From Cardinalis cardinalis (taxonomy: Eukaryota; Chordata; Aves; Passeriformes; Cardinalidae): a DNA stretch of 64,000 nt. The position numbers and the translations under genes were made by a program. The stretch lies in NCBI GenBank assembly GCA_014549065.1, contig JACDOX010000016.1:4751803-4815802 (forward strand), read 5' to 3'. Position 1 is the stretch's first letter, and the number at the start of each line of letters is the position of its first letter. The notes beneath the pieces were generated by a model that did not search any database, was not told where the DNA came from, and saw nothing but the letters and a program-made list of their open reading frames with translations. Positions 1-10,684 of this stretch are shown here, piece after piece.

Positions 1-300
1 GGGCGGCGCGGCGGCGGCGGGCGGGCGCTGAGGGCCGGCGGCGGCGGCGGCAGCATGGAGGCGATCTGGCTGTACCAGTTCCGCCTGATCGTCATCGGCG
101 ACTCCACCGTGGGCAAGTCCTGCCTCATCCGCCGCTTCACCGAGGGCCGCTTCGCCCAGATCTCCGACCCCACCGTGGGCGTGGATTTCTTCTCCAGGCT
201 GGTGGAGATCGAGCCTGGCAAGAGGATCAAGCTGCAGATCTGGGACACGGCCGGGCAGGAGCGGTTCCGGTGAGACCCGCGGGGCCGGGGGCTGNGGGGG
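1..300 (+). promoter_or_regulatory. RAB39B: CpG-rich 5' end of RAB39B
   Basis: The first 54 bases are almost pure GC, with GGC repeats, and lead directly into the RAB39B start codon at 55. Exon 1 and the first bases of the intron are also CpG-dense. This is the downstream part of a CpG-island promoter whose upstream part lies outside the window. No TATA box is visible in the short 5' stretch, which cannot show the transcription start. Confidence 0.7.
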
Positions 301-3300
301 GGCCCGCGGCCGGGTGAGGCGTGTGGAAACCAGACAAAGAAGAGTCAAATTGGCACCTTTTGTGCCCCCCATCCCCACCCGCATCCTTCCCCATCCCTGG
401 GACCCGTGTCCGCCCCAGATGGCCGCGGGCAGGTGTGCGGGATGTGCAGGTGTGCGGGATGTGCAGGTGTGCGAGTTGGGCAGGTGTGCGAGTTGGGCAG
501 GTGTGCGGGATGGGCAGGTGTGCGGGATGTGCAGGTGTGCGGGATGTGCAGGTGTGCGGGATGGGCAGGTGTGCGGGATGGGCAGGTGTGCGGGATGGGC
601 AGGTGTGCGGGNTNTGCAGGTGTGTGGGATGGGCAGGTGTGCGGGATGGGCAGGTGTGCGGGATGTGCAGGTGTGCGGGATGGGCCGGTGTGGATGCCGA
701 GGGGTGGCCCCGCTGCCGCTGGGGAGGGATGCGAGGCCCGAGGCAGCGCTGGGTCCGCGCTTTGCCAGCCTGGAGCTGTCCGTGCACCGGCGGATGCTGC
801 TGGCAGGGAGAGCGGAGCGCCTGCTTCCCTGCTTCCCTGCTTCCCCCGGTGCGGAGGCAGGGCCGGGATGTTTCCCAGGCGAACACTACGGAACGCAGTG
901 CAATACCCGTTTGAGTGCTCTGCTGCGACAGCAGAGCCCAGCTCTCCTCCGCAGGACAGAGAAAGGTCGGGACAAACCTTTGGCTGGGGCTGTGCAGGAT
1001 GACAGGTGCTCTCTGGAGGGTGCCAGCGCTGCATGGGCACAGACAATTCGGGAGCTTAAGCAACAGTAACCAAGTGTCGATGAAGTAGAATAAAGGCAGC
1101 TTGTGGGACCGTGCCAAGTTTCCCACAGGACTGTGTGGGAAAAACAGCAGCCCTGGTTGGAGCAGGCTCGGCCCCAGCCAAAGAGGGGCTCCTTTTCACA
1201 GTGCTCGTTTTGAAGGTGTGTGAGTGTACCCGCAGCTCCTGGCCTCCTGTCTGCTTGTCTGTGTTTTTGATGTGTCTTTAACCCTGATCCGCTCCTCCAT
1301 CCTGCTCCCTTGGGATCACTTCCTGTGTTCCACATCTCTGTGCAGCATCACAGAGCTTCTACGGCTGTGCTGTAATGACTCGCCCGAGGAATGTTTTGGT
1401 TTCATTCAGATGAAAACTCCCCTACCCCACCCCTCTCACCACCTTCCCTCGCATCTGTGGCACTGGCATCTGGCCCAGGATGTGCAGTAGTTGGTCCTTA
1501 TCCACTGACAGGGTTTTCCTCTGCTGCCTTGATGCCTTGCAGGCAAGGAGCTGCTGCTTTATTCTGCTGAGAGAGGAGGTGCTTTAGCTCGCAGTTGCAT
1601 CAGCTTCCAGCTTNGGCTCCCTGGCTGAGGTCTCTAGAAAACACACCTGAGAGCTGTGCCCTGTTCTGCCGTTGCCGTGAGGAGCAAGAGCTCTCGGATG
1701 GCTTCAATTTCCTTTCCTTTGCNCATCAGGAACTCCAGGGCCCTGGAGGCTGCTGGCCCTCGGGGCTGGGGCTGACCCAGCCCTGCACTCAGGGTGTCAG
1801 CATGATGAGCTGGTGACCTTCAGAGCAAGGGCAGCTGCACTGCTGCCCTGTGCAAAGGCAGGAAGGGTGCCAGGGGCAGGAATGGTCAGTGACAGTAAAA
1901 AAACCTCACTGTGCAACTTTGAAATGCCCTTGCCAAAGTGCAGACTTGAATTCNCAATGTGAAAAGCTGGAGCAAAGCCAGGGGCCTTTATGGTGCACTC
2001 TGATATGTGGAAAAAAAATATAAGGTAAAATCTGGTTTNTGTTTATCCCTTTCAAATCACTGTTAGACCTGTGTGACAAATTGTGNCCCATGAAGACAAC
2101 TCTTGGGCTCCTCCTCCAAGGAATGTTTCTTGGCCAGAGACAAGAATTAGCTGTCACTGGAATAAGCCAAAGCCCCTTGCACTTNTCATAGGCAAGAAGC
2201 ACAATGGAGCAGGTACTCTCCAGAAACCTGAAACTTTTTTTGCCCTTTGTCAAGCACAGGGAGTTTTTGAGGAGGGAAATCTGTAAGAATGAGCTCCCCG
2301 TTTTCAGATTTGAGCATTTCCCGTCTGATTTACATAGTTTAACAGCTGCCCCACGAGGACAAAACCACTGTAGTTATTTTGAAAACACCATGGCATTCTC
2401 TGAGCAGCAGCTGTGTTACAATTTTGCTCTTCCTGACCCCCTGTTGTGAGCTCTTTCACTCTCCATAAATTAGTAGCAATTTCTATGCAGTCAAGGCTTA
2501 AATAGCAGTTAAAGGTGTGCCACTCTCTTTTGCCAGAGCAGGCCCCAGCACATGCTGCCTGGGACAGCGTTGAGGCTGCTTTGGAGCTGTAGAAGAGCAG
2601 GGTCCAATTCTTGCCAGATCCAGCAGGTTTTGCCCGTCTCTCGTTGCTCAGATACTGCTGTTCCCTTGTCAGAAACGTGATGTTGTGTAATGCTAGCAAA
2701 AGGAAAAGCCTGTCAGCCCTCTCTCCCTGGAGCTGTGTCCCATCACCTACAGAAGAGCTGTTTCCTCCCAGCCAGCAGCTCTGCCTTGGCTGGGAGGGGA
2801 ATACTCAAACAAGCAGGCCCTGGCTGCAGGAGTCCCACCATGGGTACAGAGCAGGGGACAGCTCCCAGACACAGCCTGTGTGTTAAAACTTGGCCAAAGT
2901 GGCTGCAAGTCCCTGTTCTGCCCTGCATCAGTGTGAGTGTGGCAGGAGGAGGGAAGGTAGCAATTTCAGAAGGGAACTGGGGAGGGATGTGCAGCAGGAA
3001 GGCANTAGGCTTTGCCTCCTGCAGATTGGTGAGGAAAATAGTTGTGGAAAAGGCTTTAAGAAAAGGCACTGAGACCTTCACCTGATTTTACCTTGAAGCA
3101 GCATTCAGCTTAGATCCCATCATGTCTTTCAGAAGTACCTGAGGCATTGTTGTTGCTGGCAGGAGGAGCCAGGGCTGGTGGCACAGAACACAAGGGAGAA
3201 GCAGAAATGTCTGTGACAGTGTGGGGGTGAATTCAAAGTGCCAGTATCTGTTTGCAGCTGGCCAGATAGCAAAAGGCAGATCTAATTCCCTCAGTGCCAA

Positions 3301-5377
3301 ATGTGCAGAGTGACTATTGTCCCTAAGCCAAACAGTTGGAGAGGAGAAATTATCCAAACATTGCCAGCTATGTTTTTTCCCCTGCTACTGGCTTTCTTCA
3401 GTTTTGTCTGTGAATTTTCACCCATCACTATGTTTGTCGATAAAACAATTCTTGAAAACTCTAGTTCATCCTTTCTTGGGGCAATTTTGACAGATACACA
3501 CACTACAGGACCAAATGGCACCTAACAACAGTCTTGCATAGCCAAAAAAAAGACTGTCCTAGGGTAAAAATGCAGCAGTGCTTGTATTTCTCCAGCAAGG
3601 AAAGTTCATGCCTGAGTGTGAATTCCTCCAGGGACTGAAATCGATCATTGCTTCTGGATTTAGAGCAAATCCATGACTTGCAGAAACACCACTGTTCATC
3701 AGCTTCTTGGTTTCCCCTTGTGTGGCAGTCACTGAACTGTAGCTCTGNGTTAGCCCCATGGCCTCAGCTTTGCTCCTTTGCCCTGAGTTTGCTGATTTCC
3801 TGTGCTGCTTCTGGCTGCCTTGGCCTGGCCTGGCTCAGAAGAGCTGTGGGACATGTACTTCATTTTCCAGCCTGCAGCTCCAGGGTCCTTTTGGTGACCA
3901 TTTAATGTCAGTATTTGGCAGGAACATGACCAGTGTTAGTGCAGGTTCTCCTTGGAAGCTCTTGTATTATTTTGCTGTTTCTTGGTCAGTGCCATGAACA
4001 GTAACAGTGTCCTGTCACTGCAATGTCACTTTCATCCAGCTGTGTAGAGGAGGAAGCTGTAGGCATGGGTGGTATTCCCAGGATGGGAACGGGCTCTGGA
4101 TGTGACAGTATTCACAGGGGTCCGAGGATGAGGGAAGAGACNAGGATCTGACTCCATGTTTCAGAAGGCTTGATTTATTATTTTTATGATATATATCATA
4201 TTAAAACTATACTAAAAGAATAGAAGAAAGGATTTCATCAGAAGGCTAGCTAAGAATAGAAAAGGAAGGAATTATAACAAAAGCTTGTGTGTCCTGGACA
4301 GAGAGTCTGAGCCAGCTGACTGTGATTNGCCATTAATTAGAAACAACAATTGACCAATCACAGATGCACCTGTTCCATTTCACAGTATACATTTTATTCC
4401 TGAGGCCTCTCAGCTTCTCAGGAGAAAAATTCCTAAGGAAAGGATTTTTCAGAAAAGATGTCTGTGACATCTGGGTATAGGAAGGGAGCTACAACCCCAT
4501 GGTCAGCCTTTCCAGATCTCTGACCTCCTGCTTTCATGTGGCTGTCAGAGAGGGGGTGTTTGGTTCCAATTGAATCCTTTAATTTGTCACAGTGCTTCTC
4601 AACCCGTGGGTTAGATGAGGTGTCCAAGGAACTGACATGGTGGGGGGTGGGACACAACAGCCAGGGACATACAGAAATCCATGAGAGAATAAAATGGTTG
4701 GGGGGGATTTTGAAGAGAGCCATAATCAATGGGGCAGTTACCCAAGTGTGAAATCTTTAAGCCAAAACAATTTTCTTTTTAAATGACAAACTCTACAGAG
4801 CACAAGCTGGAAGTTCTAAGGCATTGCCTGAATGGCCTTCTCTTGCCCTGTACTCTGCAGGGCAGACAGGGTGGAGGTAATGCTGCTTTCTTAGAGGACA
4901 TGTGTTCAGAGAGCTGTGAGCTAACTCTGCTGCGGCTCCTTGGCTTGCAGGTCCATCACCAGAGCCTACTACAGGAACTCGGTGGGAGGACTCCTCCTCT
5001 TTGACATCACAAACCGCAGATCTTTCCAGAACGTGCACGAGTGGCTGGAGGAGACCAAGGTGCACGTGCAGCCCTACCAGATCGTGTTTGTCCTGGTGGG
5101 GCACAAGTGTGACCTGGACACGCAGCGGCAGGTGACCCGGCACGAGGCAGAGAAACTGGCTGCTGCCTACGGCATGAGGTANATCGAGACCTCGGCCCGC
5201 GACGCCATCAACGTGGAGAAGGCCTTCACCGACCTGACCCGGGACATCTACGAGCTGGTGAAAAGGGGGGACATTTCCATCCAGGAGGGATGGGAAGGGG
5301 TAAAGAGCGGCTTTGTCCCAAACGTAGTGCACTCCTCAGAAGAAGTGGTGAAATCAGATAGAAGGTGCTTGTGCTGA
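55..5377 (+). CDS. RAB39B: RAB39B, Rab-family small GTPase (2 coding exons)
   Basis: Coding exons are 55-269 and 4951-5377, together 642 nt encoding 213 aa, the usual RAB39B length. The Arg codon is split across the junction (CG|G), with a GTGAGA donor at 270 and a TTGCAG acceptor ending at 4950. Rab hallmarks are all present: the P-loop GDSTVGKS (residues 15-22), switch I DPTVGVDF, switch II WDTAGQE, the family-typical GHKCD in place of NKxD, ETSARD near residue 150, and a C-terminal CLC that can accept two geranylgeranyl groups. By family knowledge it cycles between GTP and GDP on Golgi/endosomal membranes and acts in neuronal traffic and autophagy; human loss causes X-linked intellectual disability with parkinsonism. 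One N at 5182 falls in a TAN codon that must be Tyr (TAC/TAT) if the gene works. The ATG choice is supported by the conserved MEAIWLYQF start. Confidence 0.98.
429..697 (+). repeat. 17-bp G-rich minisatellite (VNTR), about 16 copies
   Basis: The unit is GCAGGTGTGCGGGATGT, repeated head to tail about 16 times from 429 to 697. Variants end in GATGG or AGTTGG. The last bases drift into unique sequence at the GGCCGGTGTGG near 690. Two N bases (612 and 614) fall inside the array. Because 17 is not a multiple of 3, every frame stays open across it, which creates spurious overlapping ORFs. Copy number is likely to vary between individuals. Confidence 0.92.
4101..4469 (-). mobile_element. Solo LTR of an endogenous retrovirus (ERVK-like)
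   Basis: A 369-bp element begins TGTGACAG and ends CTGTGACA on the + strand, so it has the TG...CA ends of an LTR. The flanking hexamers are TCTGGA (4095-4100) and TCTGGG (4470-4475): a 6-bp target-site duplication with one mismatch, the size typical of class II (ERVK-like) insertions. Read on the minus strand it carries an AATAAA near its 3' end, as expected for an LTR polyadenylation signal. No gag, pol or env sequence is next to it, so it is a solo LTR left by recombination. I associate this sequence with LTR families abundant in songbirds; the exact family name needs a repeat search. Confidence 0.75.
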
Positions 5378-8350
5378 GCTCCGCTAGGGAGGCCGTGGTG
5401 ATGAACTCTACTAACCAAATGTTCTTTACTAAGTGAACTCAGTGTGACAGAGGGGAGAGCCACACTCCCGTTGTGAACAGCCTCCCACGTTTTGGACACC
5501 AGGACAGACCCTGGAAAGAAATGTTCTGTTCCAAACAANCTTTCAGAACTGGGGGCTACAAACCTGAAGGAGAGTGAGTGAGGGTGCATGTGGATGTTGT
5601 AAGGAGACAGGAAGCAGAAATGAGGGGCTGCACAACACAGGAGAAAGGTATACAGAGCTGAATGGGCTGGTACNTGCCAGGGTACTGTACATGTTCTCTT
5701 TTAAGTAAACCTATAGCTCCCTGATGGCTTTTGGAGCCACAGGATGGATACTCAGTCGTATGACAAACAGGCAGACAGAGAGAAAGCAGGAGGACATTTT
5801 GGTTTGTGTCAGCTATTTCTTTCCAGGAAGGTCTAAAGGCAGCACAGATACCATTTCCTCATAAGGTCAGTTCCACAGGAGAAGTTTACTGACATGGTAT
5901 GCACACTTCTGAGTTTTCTTTCTTATGTTCTTGAACCTAGTTCNATAGCAAAAAATATTTTGTGGGGTTTAAAGAGGTAAACAGTACTCATTTGATTGGT
6001 AATTAAAGTTTAAATTATTCGTCCCTTAACAGTGTTTTTCTTGCTGTGCTGAACCAAGACTCTTAAGTGGCAACTCTTGCTGCAGTAGAGATTATTGAAG
6101 GCAATTTTTACTCATTTAGTGCCTGGGTGAGTACCTTGAAAGTACCCCAAGTTCAGGCTTTCCAGCAGGATTAAGTGATCAAGAGCATAAAGAGAGAACC
6201 ATGTCCTCAGGTGTTATGTGTTGAGACTGGGGTGTTGCAGCCAGGTGGGACACACCATTTCTGTCTCAGTAACAGCACTGTGCTGACCTTACCAGCCATG
6301 TCACGAGGAGGAATGGAAAGGAAGGAGGGAAAAAAGAAACCCAACAAAATCAAAAACTTGAAAAGCTTAACTCAGGTGCATCAGACATCCTAAAAGGTGA
6401 GATTAGCTCTTAAAGAAATTAAATAGCATTGAAAGCCACAGCTTCCATCGGTACTTTCTGCTGTTAAAGTGTCATTTTCTGTCTTGGCCTCTGTGGAAGG
6501 TGGAACACACAGCAGGAGTGTCTGAGCAGGTGGGAAGGAAAGCCTCAAGACACACTCAAGAGTAACAGTTGTTTTCCTCCATGTTTTAGTTTGACAAAAG
6601 AGGATCCATCTCAGGCTGGCCATCATGGGATGGCAGCCATGTCACAAAAGCTGTATGTAGGTGGATGTTTTCTGGGAATGCCATTCACCNCCTAAAAGCT
6701 TTGCTTCTGCCAAATTTTAACCCAAGCTTTTGAAGTGCAATGGGGTGACTGTGCTCCTGTAGCAAATTAGGGAAGTTCAGCCTATTGAAAGTGAGCAAAC
6801 AAAACTATAGTGACTTTTTTACTTGTGTTTGAAAGCTTTATACACCAAACTGCAATGGGCAGGATGGGGGATTAGGTAAAAGCCACAGGAAGCATCTAGT
6901 ATTTATTTTTGGCCTCTGAGCAGAGAAAAAGATAATATTTGTTCCAGCTTTTNAATCTACAGAAATACAGGTGTTGATTGCTGTTGAGTTCAGACTGTTT
7001 CTTCTTCTGAACCCATTCTCACAGTTNGCAGCAGCATATGGGCAGGTCTTACTCAGAAAAAAACCTGTGGTTTCCATATTGAAGCTGTAAAAAACCCAAA
7101 CCCACAGCAAGCCCAGCCCAGCAACCCAAACCCTGAACACTTTTGCTTTTGGTGTTCTAGGAACAATTTCAGTTGCTGGGCTCTGCAGGGGAGCAGCAAA
7201 GCTGCACCCGCTGGGAGGNCACAGGGAGCAAATGCCAGGAGGGGGTGGCAGTGGCCTGGTGCTTCTTGGTGAGCTTGTCAGTGCTGGAATAGGCTGTGAG
7301 TGCATCCAACACCTGCTGGAGGGCAGTCAGTGCCAGGCACTTGTGGNTGAGTGACCTGAAGATTAAAATGAAAAAGAAAAGCGTGCCCTTTACAAAATCT
7401 GTTTCTGGGGTGAGCAAAGGTGGGTGCAGGGAGCACCCCAGGAACTGGGCAGATGCCAGGGCAGAGTGAGGGGGTTTGCTCAGACCAGCTCAGTCAGATG
7501 CATTTCACAAAGGCAGGGACAGACAGCACCAAGGGGTCAGATTCCTTGTTCCCTGGATGGAAAGTCTACGTAGCAGCTGCTTCAGCTTCAGGGGCCAGCT
7601 GGACACTGGGTGTGTCTGGAGGTGTCTGGCTGAGCCCCCAGGGGCACAGAGCCAGAGTGTGACATGAGGGGCAGTGAGCAGTTGGATCAGACATTTTAGC
7701 AATAGTCAAATTCCGTAATTCCCTGTGTGAGAGCCTGGCCAGAGGGGAAGATCACTTTTCATGAGACAGGCACTATTTTATTTAATGGGTTTTGGATATT
7801 CCCCGTTACTGCTCCCAGGGAGAAATTCCAGAAANCCTAAGCCAGTAAGTGCATTCTGGCCTTCAGAGTAAATCTTCAATTTAAATACAGAAGTGTTGTA
7901 ATTCTAAAGAGGAACAGTACAGAAGAAAATGTACATGGTCTTAACTATTTAGAGTTAATAAATTGTTATATTAAATGATAGAGAAATCATTATCTACATC
8001 TTTTTCTAATTCCTTGCATTTTCTAGACTGCTTATTAAAATATAGGAAATGTAGATTCATCTGTACAAAATTTGGAATGTTTTTTCTAAGATGAAGAACT
8101 TATTGGATATGCTAAGAATTCTTTTCTAACAACTGGTTTTAATGCTTTGACTTAGAGGGACTTTGAGAAATCAGAAGGTGATACCTCTCACAGGCTAAAG
8201 GTCAGGAGCTCTTATACTCTAGAAAAAAAAAGAGAAAAAAAAAAAAAGCAAAAGCTAACTTTCTGTGGTCTTTACCACATGTTAAAAACAATCTGCATGT
8301 TAAACTGAACTTGCTCAGAACCTCCAGAATAAAAGCATACTTTACACTGT
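5378..8350 (+). other. RAB39B: Probable RAB39B 3' UTR
   Basis: The RAB39B stop is at 5375-5377. Downstream sequence becomes AT-rich, with the strongest AT enrichment at about 7900-8450. An AATAAA hexamer at 8328-8333 is followed by sequence with GT-rich stretches. A 3' UTR of about 2.9 kb would fit the long RAB39B 3' UTR I recall from mammals. A second + strand AATAAA at 9703-9708 could give a longer form. No open frame in this stretch looks like a real protein. Confidence 0.55.
8328..8333 (+). terminator. RAB39B: Candidate polyadenylation signal for RAB39B
   Basis: An AATAAA hexamer sits about 2.95 kb past the RAB39B stop, at the end of an AT-rich tract. Its use is inferred from position only. 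An alternative AATAAA is at 9703-9708. Confidence 0.45.
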
Positions 8351-9744
8351 CCTCGCTTTGTTATGCACTGTAACGAAATGTGAAAATAATGCTGTATTTA
8401 GCTGTCTGTATGTGACTGAAAATATGCTTGTATTTAGCAAAATGGTTACTACGTGATAATGTGAAATTCAAAACTTGTAAAGAAACTTTGGTGGTTTTAT
8501 TTTTTCCTCTTTCCCCCTGCCCATTCTCTCTTAGTGTGTTTCCTGCTCCCTGTCCCTGCTCTGTATTCCAGCCAGGGCTGGATCCACCATTCCAGGCACT
8601 GCCTCACAGCCACTGGACAGGGCCTGCCTCACTCTGCAGAACCTGTCCTCTGCCTTGCTGAGAAAAGCCAGACCAGCTCCTCTGAGAGAACACCACCCTC
8701 TGCTCCCAGCAGCTGCAGCCACCACAGCCTTGGCCCCTCCAGGAGGCCTCTGCAGGTCTGGTGGCACCAGCAAAGGGCAGAGCAGACCCAGGCAAGGATT
8801 AGTCATGGAGCTCATCTGGGAGTTCTGGGGTTTTTTATTTACCTCAGATCAAACACACAAACACCAAACCCCGAGTTATGATTGCCACAGCCTCCTCCCA
8901 TTCCCCAGGAAGCAGAGCCCTTTGAACACAGGAGCCATTTCAGCTCCAAGCTGTCACCCTGTCCCCTCCGACANGAGGCAGCAGCTTCCTGGCGGTGGCA
9001 TACAGCTGATTTTGCTCGGTTCTGCTTTTGCTGTGCAAAAATGCTTAACTGGTCATTTTGTTGTGCACAACAAAGGCAATTGCTGCCTTAGGACCAGCCA
9101 GGGGTGGGGGGGAGGAGCACAGCCTGCTGGGATCTCATTAATCCAAACTGAAGAAAAAACTGTGAGCGAAATCAGGCTGTGTGTGCAGCTGCCTTTCCAT
9201 CATTGCTGATGCTAGAAAAGGAAAATGGAGAGCAGCAGCCTGCAGCCTGAGCAGTGCCAGACTCTGCTGCTGTGGCAGACACCTGTTGGAGAGCACAGCA
9301 GGGCTCCAGGTTCCTCTGCTGCAGCCACAGACACTGAAACAGCAGCAGCGCCCTGGGGAAGGAAGAGATGAGCCCAGGCACTTACTGCTGACCAGGGTTT
9401 ACCTGCTCTCTGCCCTTCCCTGCAGCTCACTTTCTGACAGGCACAGTGCTGGTGAATCACTTGCTTTCAGTCACCAATTCAGATGTGCTGACTCACACTC
9501 CCCCTTTCATTCACACCAGCATCCAGCAGCCACACTTTTCATGTCTGCTGCTTCCACGGAATTTTTCACCCCCCCACGCCCAGTTAAGGGAGGGAAACAT
9601 TATAGAAGATCAAACATCACATTCATGACTTTCACACAAAGAAAAATGCACAAAAACAGCTGTTTGCCACAACTGTTTAGTTTTACTATTTTAATATCAT
9701 GAAATAAAAGTACAAAAAATTTACAGGTATATTGTTTCTTACAT
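8351..9744. other. Gap between convergent RAB39B and VBP1
   Basis: These 1.4 kb separate the likely 3' ends of two converging genes. The stretch is moderately GC-rich between about 8500 and 9500, with several CAG/CTG-rich runs. Open frames there overlap on both strands and show no recognisable domain. I see no promoter, RNA gene or transposable element I can name. Confidence 0.5.
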
Positions 9745-10684
9745 GAAGATCGAACAGTTAACATTTGCATTTATTTTGCAGTGAAACCTGTACTCTCAGT
9801 CACAGAATGTGATTATTAGCCACTGACATCACCACTGAGCATTTCATTTTAGAAAGAAACTGCAAAGGTAAGAGGCAACAATCTCGCAAGGCTTCGTAAG
9901 GACCAAAAAATACTCCAACTGTACCAGCAGAGGTCATGCTCCAGTCAGCCATCCCGACCTAAGCCAGGCTTCCCACCTGGGAGGCTGAGTTCAGACATCT
10001 GAACTGGACATCTGGGCCAAGGGGCTGGAAAGGGGAGGCTCTCACAAGCTGGGGGCTCTTGGGTCCCTGTTTAGCACCTTCCCTGAAACACCCAACGTGG
10101 GCACAGCTATGGAAAACAAGGGGTGAGGCCTGCAGGCCTGACATGCCCTGGGCTGCTCACTCCTTTCCCACTGCTCTGAGGACAATCACAAACTGCTGTC
10201 TGTGAGGTGCTCAGAGCTCAGTGACGGGCACTCAGCTAACCCAGAGTCACCACAAGTTTATCCATATCCAGGAATGCCTGCAGGCTGGTGCTGCCACGTC
10301 AAAGTTAACTCCATCAGCTGTACAGAGATGAGAAAGAAAAACTCTGCATTGCCTTAGCCTGTGAACACGTCAGGCTCCATTTCACACATGCCCCTCAGCT
10401 TTTCAGACAGGCTTTCAGAAAGAAATTTATTTATGATGGACTGGTCTGATCAAAATACTACATCCTTTGCTGGACTGTGTGGTGCCTTTTCAAATAATTC
10501 ATTTCATGAAGCATGCATGAAACCAAATTTTGAGTTTACAAATAAATAAAATGGTGCTCACCATTAGTTTTTATATATTTTACCATTTACTGAAATGCTG
10601 AAAGTAACTCAGTCCTGAATGAGGTTTGGGGGTGTTTAAATAAAAAATACTTGGAAATTGAAACCACATTTAAAATTGGAAAAA
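9745..10684 (-). other. VBP1: Probable VBP1 3' UTR
   Basis: On the minus strand, sequence after the VBP1 stop (10685-10687) runs AT-rich to candidate AATAAA signals at 10426-10431 and 9770-9775. The second would give a 3' UTR of about 0.9 kb. Signal choice is inferred from sequence alone. Confidence 0.5.
9770..9775 (-). terminator. VBP1: Candidate distal VBP1 polyadenylation signal
   Basis: The + strand reads TTTATT, so the minus strand carries AATAAA about 0.9 kb after the VBP1 stop. A proximal alternative is at 10426-10431. Confidence 0.4.

Larger units (their letters stand above)
270..4950 (+). other. RAB39B: RAB39B intron 1 (4.7 kb)
   Basis: This is the only RAB39B intron, with consensus GT and AG ends. 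It contains a 17-bp minisatellite at 429-697 and a solo LTR at 4101-4469. The rest is unremarkable non-coding sequence. Open frames over 227-1126 on both strands come from the minisatellite and show no protein-like signal. I see no RNA gene or nested exon. Confidence 0.9.

Noticed and set aside
227..1126. Long overlapping open frames on both strands
   Set aside because: They are produced by the 17-bp minisatellite, which keeps every frame open. The peptides are simple periodic strings.
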